Shown here: piece by piece, positions 6,201 to 7,614 of the stretch | How positions within the stretch are numbered: the first letter of the stretch is position 1 | How the letters are laid out: each line of letters begins with the position of its first letter | Source: Nocardioidaceae bacterium | Lineage (GTDB): Bacteria; Actinomycetota; Actinomycetes; Propionibacteriales; Nocardioidaceae | DNA: 7,614 nt | Assembly: GCA_013696065.1 (NCBI GenBank) | Contig: JACCZJ010000355.1 | Coordinates: 1-7,614, forward strand | Reading direction: 5' to 3' | Translations under genes and position numbers: made by a program | Notes under the pieces: generated by a model | What the model was told of the DNA's origin: nothing | The model's input: the letters and a program-made list of their open reading frames with translations, nothing else | The model's database searches: none

Positions 6201-6251
6201 CGAGTCAAAGGTCCCGTACAGGCCTGACCAAAGGTCCTGCTCGGCGACTCG
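6201..6251. repeat. Foldable segment: inverted CGAGTC/GACTCG enclosing two CAAAGGTCC repeats
   Basis: CGAGTC at 6201-6206 pairs with GACTCG at 6246-6251. Inside are two direct copies of CAAAGGTCC (6206-6214 and 6229-6237, 23 bp apart) and the palindrome CAGGCCTG (6219-6226). It lies 100-150 bp ahead of the surface-protein start and could be a leader RNA structure or a protein-binding site. Confidence 0.35.
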
Positions 6252-6350
6252 CACGGCGTGCAACCCAGTTTCGCCAGAGGATGCCCTTTGCCAGGGATAG
6301 GTTCGGAGCCAGGAGCCTCGGTCGAGGCGCAGCACCAGCGATCGGGCCTC

Positions 6351-6908
6351 ATGCCGCCCGTCGTGCTGCGCGGCCTGCTGCCTGCCGAGGGTCCTGCCAG
6401 CCAGGCGACGCCGGCGAGGCGTCCGAGTATTCGGAACCTTGCCGTTGCTCTATCGCTGTTCGGGCTCGTCCTCGTCGCTCCCGTCATGGCCGCTGCCAAC
6501 CCGCCCGGCAACAACGGGACGATCAAGATCGACGGGATCCCGTTCGACGATCACCCCAACAACGAGCCCCATCCGGGCTGCATCTTCCAGGTCGACTTCT
6601 ATGGGTTCGACGAGGGCGCCCTCTATGCCGACGTCCTCTTCGAGGCCATCCCGCCCACGGGTACCGGTGAGGACCTGCTGACCGACACCGTCTTCATCGG
6701 CGAGGACGACAACGGCGGCGGTGGCAGCGAGCGTGGCCTCGACGCCTCGCAGACGTATGACCTGACGACCGCCCTGCAGGGCTTCACCCCGGATCCGAAG
6801 CAGGGCTACCATGTGAAGCTGACGATCCACGCCGATGGCTCGCAGGGCGCGGACACGAAATACAAGGTCTTCTGGGTGGGCCCGTGCGACGTCGGCCCCC
6901 GCCCGTGA
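6351..6908 (+). CDS. Secreted surface protein with signal peptide, unknown function
   Basis: With the ATG at 6351 the product has 185 residues. After an Arg-containing N-region (ARRPSIRN) comes a hydrophobic core (LAVALSLFGLVLVAPVMAAA, about 30-49) with likely cleavage after the Ala run, so the mature part starts near NPPGNNGTIKIDG. The mature part is acidic and Gly/Asp-rich, with FDDHPNNEPHPGC and FYGFDEG motifs. Its two Cys (C77, C179) could form a disulfide. The pattern resembles a group of secreted actinobacterial-type proteins of unknown function that carry a C-terminal sorting tail. Here the protein ends in GPRP at TGA 6906-6908 without a tail, and a tail-like peptide begins in the -1 frame at the same spot. 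The start is uncertain: a GTG at 6258 would add 31 residues unlike a signal peptide, and neither start has a clear ribosome site. Confidence 0.78.
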   Translation: MPPVVLRGLLPAEGPASQATPARRPSIRNLAVALSLFGLVLVAPVMAAANPPGNNGTIKIDGIPFDDHPNNEPHPGCIFQVDFYGFDEGALYADVLFEAIPPTGTGEDLLTDTVFIGEDDNGGGGSERGLDASQTYDLTTALQGFTPDPKQGYHVKLTIHADGSQGADTKYKVFWVGPCDVGPRP

Positions 6909-7036
6909 TCCCCGAAACCCCACTTGCCATCTTTCTCCCGCTCATCGCCCTCGCGACGTTCGCGGGAGCCGGTTTCCTCGCGTGGCGCCGGCGGGAGACC
7001 GCTGCCACGACCAATGAAAGGGAGGCGGTCGACTGA
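6905..7036 (+). CDS. 43-residue single-pass membrane peptide resembling a detached sortase sorting tail
   Basis: A GTG at 6905-6907 overlaps the TGA of the secreted protein gene (GTGA) and opens 43 codons to TGA 7034-7036. The product reads IPETP at residues 2-6, then a hydrophobic stretch of about 20 residues (AIFLPLIALATFAGAGFLAW), then RRRE and a polar end (TAATTNEREAVD). Motif, membrane span and Arg cluster is the layout of LPxTG-type cell-wall sorting signals, with IPETP as a variant. Normally this tail is the C-terminus of the secreted protein. Here it is either a separate coupled gene, or a tail cut off by a one-base frameshift, real or a sequencing error near the C-run at 6896-6900. 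The short polar extension after the Arg cluster is longer than usual for sortase substrates. Confidence 0.62.
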   Translation: MIPETPLAIFLPLIALATFAGAGFLAWRRRETAATTNEREAVD

Positions 7037-7103
7037 GGATGTCGTTCTTGAACCACCACTCAGGCATCGGGCGGCTCACGCCGACCCACCATCGCAATCA
7101 CTC

Positions 7104-7108
7104 AGGAG
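7104..7108 (+). promoter_or_regulatory. Ribosome-binding site for the choice-of-anchor P-like gene
   Basis: AGGAG lies 11 bases before the ATG at 7120 and decides that start. It is the clearest Shine-Dalgarno sequence among the plus-strand genes of this window. Confidence 0.65.
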
Positions 7109-7119
7109 AACGATCGAAC

Positions 7120-7614
7120 ATGAAACGACGAACGCTACTCACCGGGATGACGGCACTCTTCGCCGTCCTCCTCATGGCCGGCCCGGTGCTGGCCGCTCTC
7201 ACTTCCGTCAGCGGTGGCGCGTTTGGGGAAAAGGTCAACGTCACTACGGCCGGCCCGTTGCCCGTGGTCGTGACGTCCGGACCCACTCCCAGCGTGACAC
7301 TCGCCACGGATGGGTCGAATTCGCCACAGGACGCCAGCGTGGCCAGTGCCTGTGTTGGGGCCGGTTGCTCGATCCTTTCGACCGGCGTGCTGACCGTCCA
7401 CACGGAGGGCACGACTGGTCCACACGGTTCTGTCAGGAGCACGGCGAGCGTTGCAACGGTCAATGCACTGGCCGGTCTCGTGACGGCAACGGCGGTGGCG
7501 AGCGAGTGCACGGTTGATAGCGCGGGAACGACGTCCGGCTCGACCACCCTTGCAGACCTTCATATCAATAACATCGGGGTCGTATCGAACCCGGGTCCGA
7601 ACACGGAGGTCGTC
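7120..7614 (+). CDS. Secreted choice-of-anchor P-like surface protein (3' partial)
   Basis: From the ATG at 7120 the frame stays open for 165 codons to the window end. Residues 1-25 are a clear signal peptide: MKRRTLLTG, a hydrophobic core, and cleavage expected after PVLA. The mature part is rich in Thr, Ser, Val and Ala, with beta-type repeats (GGAFGEKVNV, VRSTASVATVNALAGLVTATAVASEC, GSTTLADLHINNIGV, PGPNTEVV) and Cys at 78, 83 and 130. This pattern matches the choice-of-anchor P family as I know it: extracellular beta domains found with various C-terminal anchors. The anchor itself would lie beyond the window. It follows the tail peptide gene by 83 bp on the same strand, so the three may form one surface-protein operon. 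The family call rests on recall of the pattern, not a search. Confidence 0.8.
   Translation, partial: MKRRTLLTGMTALFAVLLMAGPVLAALTSVSGGAFGEKVNVTTAGPLPVVVTSGPTPSVTLATDGSNSPQDASVASACVGAGCSILSTGVLTVHTEGTTGPHGSVRSTASVATVNALAGLVTATAVASECTVDSAGTTSGSTTLADLHINNIGVVSNPGPNTEVV

Larger units (their letters stand above)
5884..6350. other. Divergent intergenic region between kinase and surface-protein genes
   Basis: About 470 bp separate the two outward-facing gene sets. The kinase side has a candidate minus-strand promoter at 5967-5995 and three CGGTAC repeats at 5982-6014. The middle (6132-6163) has two small hairpins in tandem, and 6201-6251 has a repeat-rich foldable segment. I found no convincing plus-strand promoter. 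Short frames on both strands (for example 6030-6335 minus) have no recognisable product. Confidence 0.55.

Noticed and set aside
6125..6210. Cyclic-di-GMP riboswitch (GACGCGAAAGC resembles part of the GEMM core)
   Set aside because: The tetraloop receptor, the GGUAGGUAGCGGGG-type segment and their spacing are missing on both strands.
6030..6335. Minus-strand frame of about 100 codons in the divergent intergenic region
   Set aside because: No recognisable domain or ribosome site; it covers the repeat-rich segment, which better fits RNA or regulatory DNA.
6890..6910. Classical -1 programmed frameshift site joining the secreted protein and tail
   Set aside because: No X-XXY-YYZ slippery heptamer in the right frame is seen before the stop; overlap re-initiation or an indel is simpler.

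Overview
The window is GC-rich bacterial DNA. The gene types point to a soil-type Actinomycetota (Thermoleophilia-like) or Chloroflexota (Limnocylindria-like) lineage: a cyclase-linked NB-ARC/TPR regulator, a soluble PAS histidine kinase with response regulators, and secreted cell-surface proteins. The lineage is an inference from family flavour; there is no rRNA or other marker gene to settle it.

Layout. (1) Positions 1-2384, + strand: the 3' part of a large signalling protein made of a class III nucleotide cyclase domain, an NB-ARC-type P-loop ATPase and TPR-like repeats; only about the first 20-25 residues are expected to lie before the window. (2) Positions 2385-3079: about 700 bp with no convincing gene. 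It holds an unusual minus-strand tRNA-Thr(CGU)-like element with an intact 5' half, a disrupted 3' half and a matching acceptor strand about 120 bp away. (3) Positions 5868 to 3253, - strand: a two-component cluster. In order of transcription it has a soluble PAS histidine kinase, a NarL/FixJ-type response regulator, a 37-residue unknown protein and a stand-alone CheY-like receiver, and perhaps a short degenerate 57-codon reading frame. Most junctions are stop/start overlaps (GTGA, TTGA, TAGTG), which suggests translational coupling. (4) Positions 5884-6350: a divergent intergenic region with a triple CGGTAC repeat over a candidate kinase promoter and a second repeat-rich, foldable segment. 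(5) Positions 6351-7614, + strand: a surface-protein cluster. It has a secreted protein with a signal peptide, a 43-codon reading frame that looks like a detached sortase-type sorting tail (IPETP, hydrophobic segment, Arg cluster) overlapping it by GTGA, and the start of a secreted choice-of-anchor P-like protein.

How the genes may work together. The kinase lacks membrane segments, so it probably senses a cytoplasmic signal through its PAS domain. It then phosphorylates the DNA-binding NarL-type regulator made from the overlapping gene, and perhaps also the single-domain receiver. The surface genes are transcribed away from the kinase cluster, so co-regulation from the shared intergenic region is possible but not shown. 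The most interesting points are the split anchoring tail at 6905-7036, the overlooked small gene at 3636-3749, and the broken tRNA-like element at 2605-2731.
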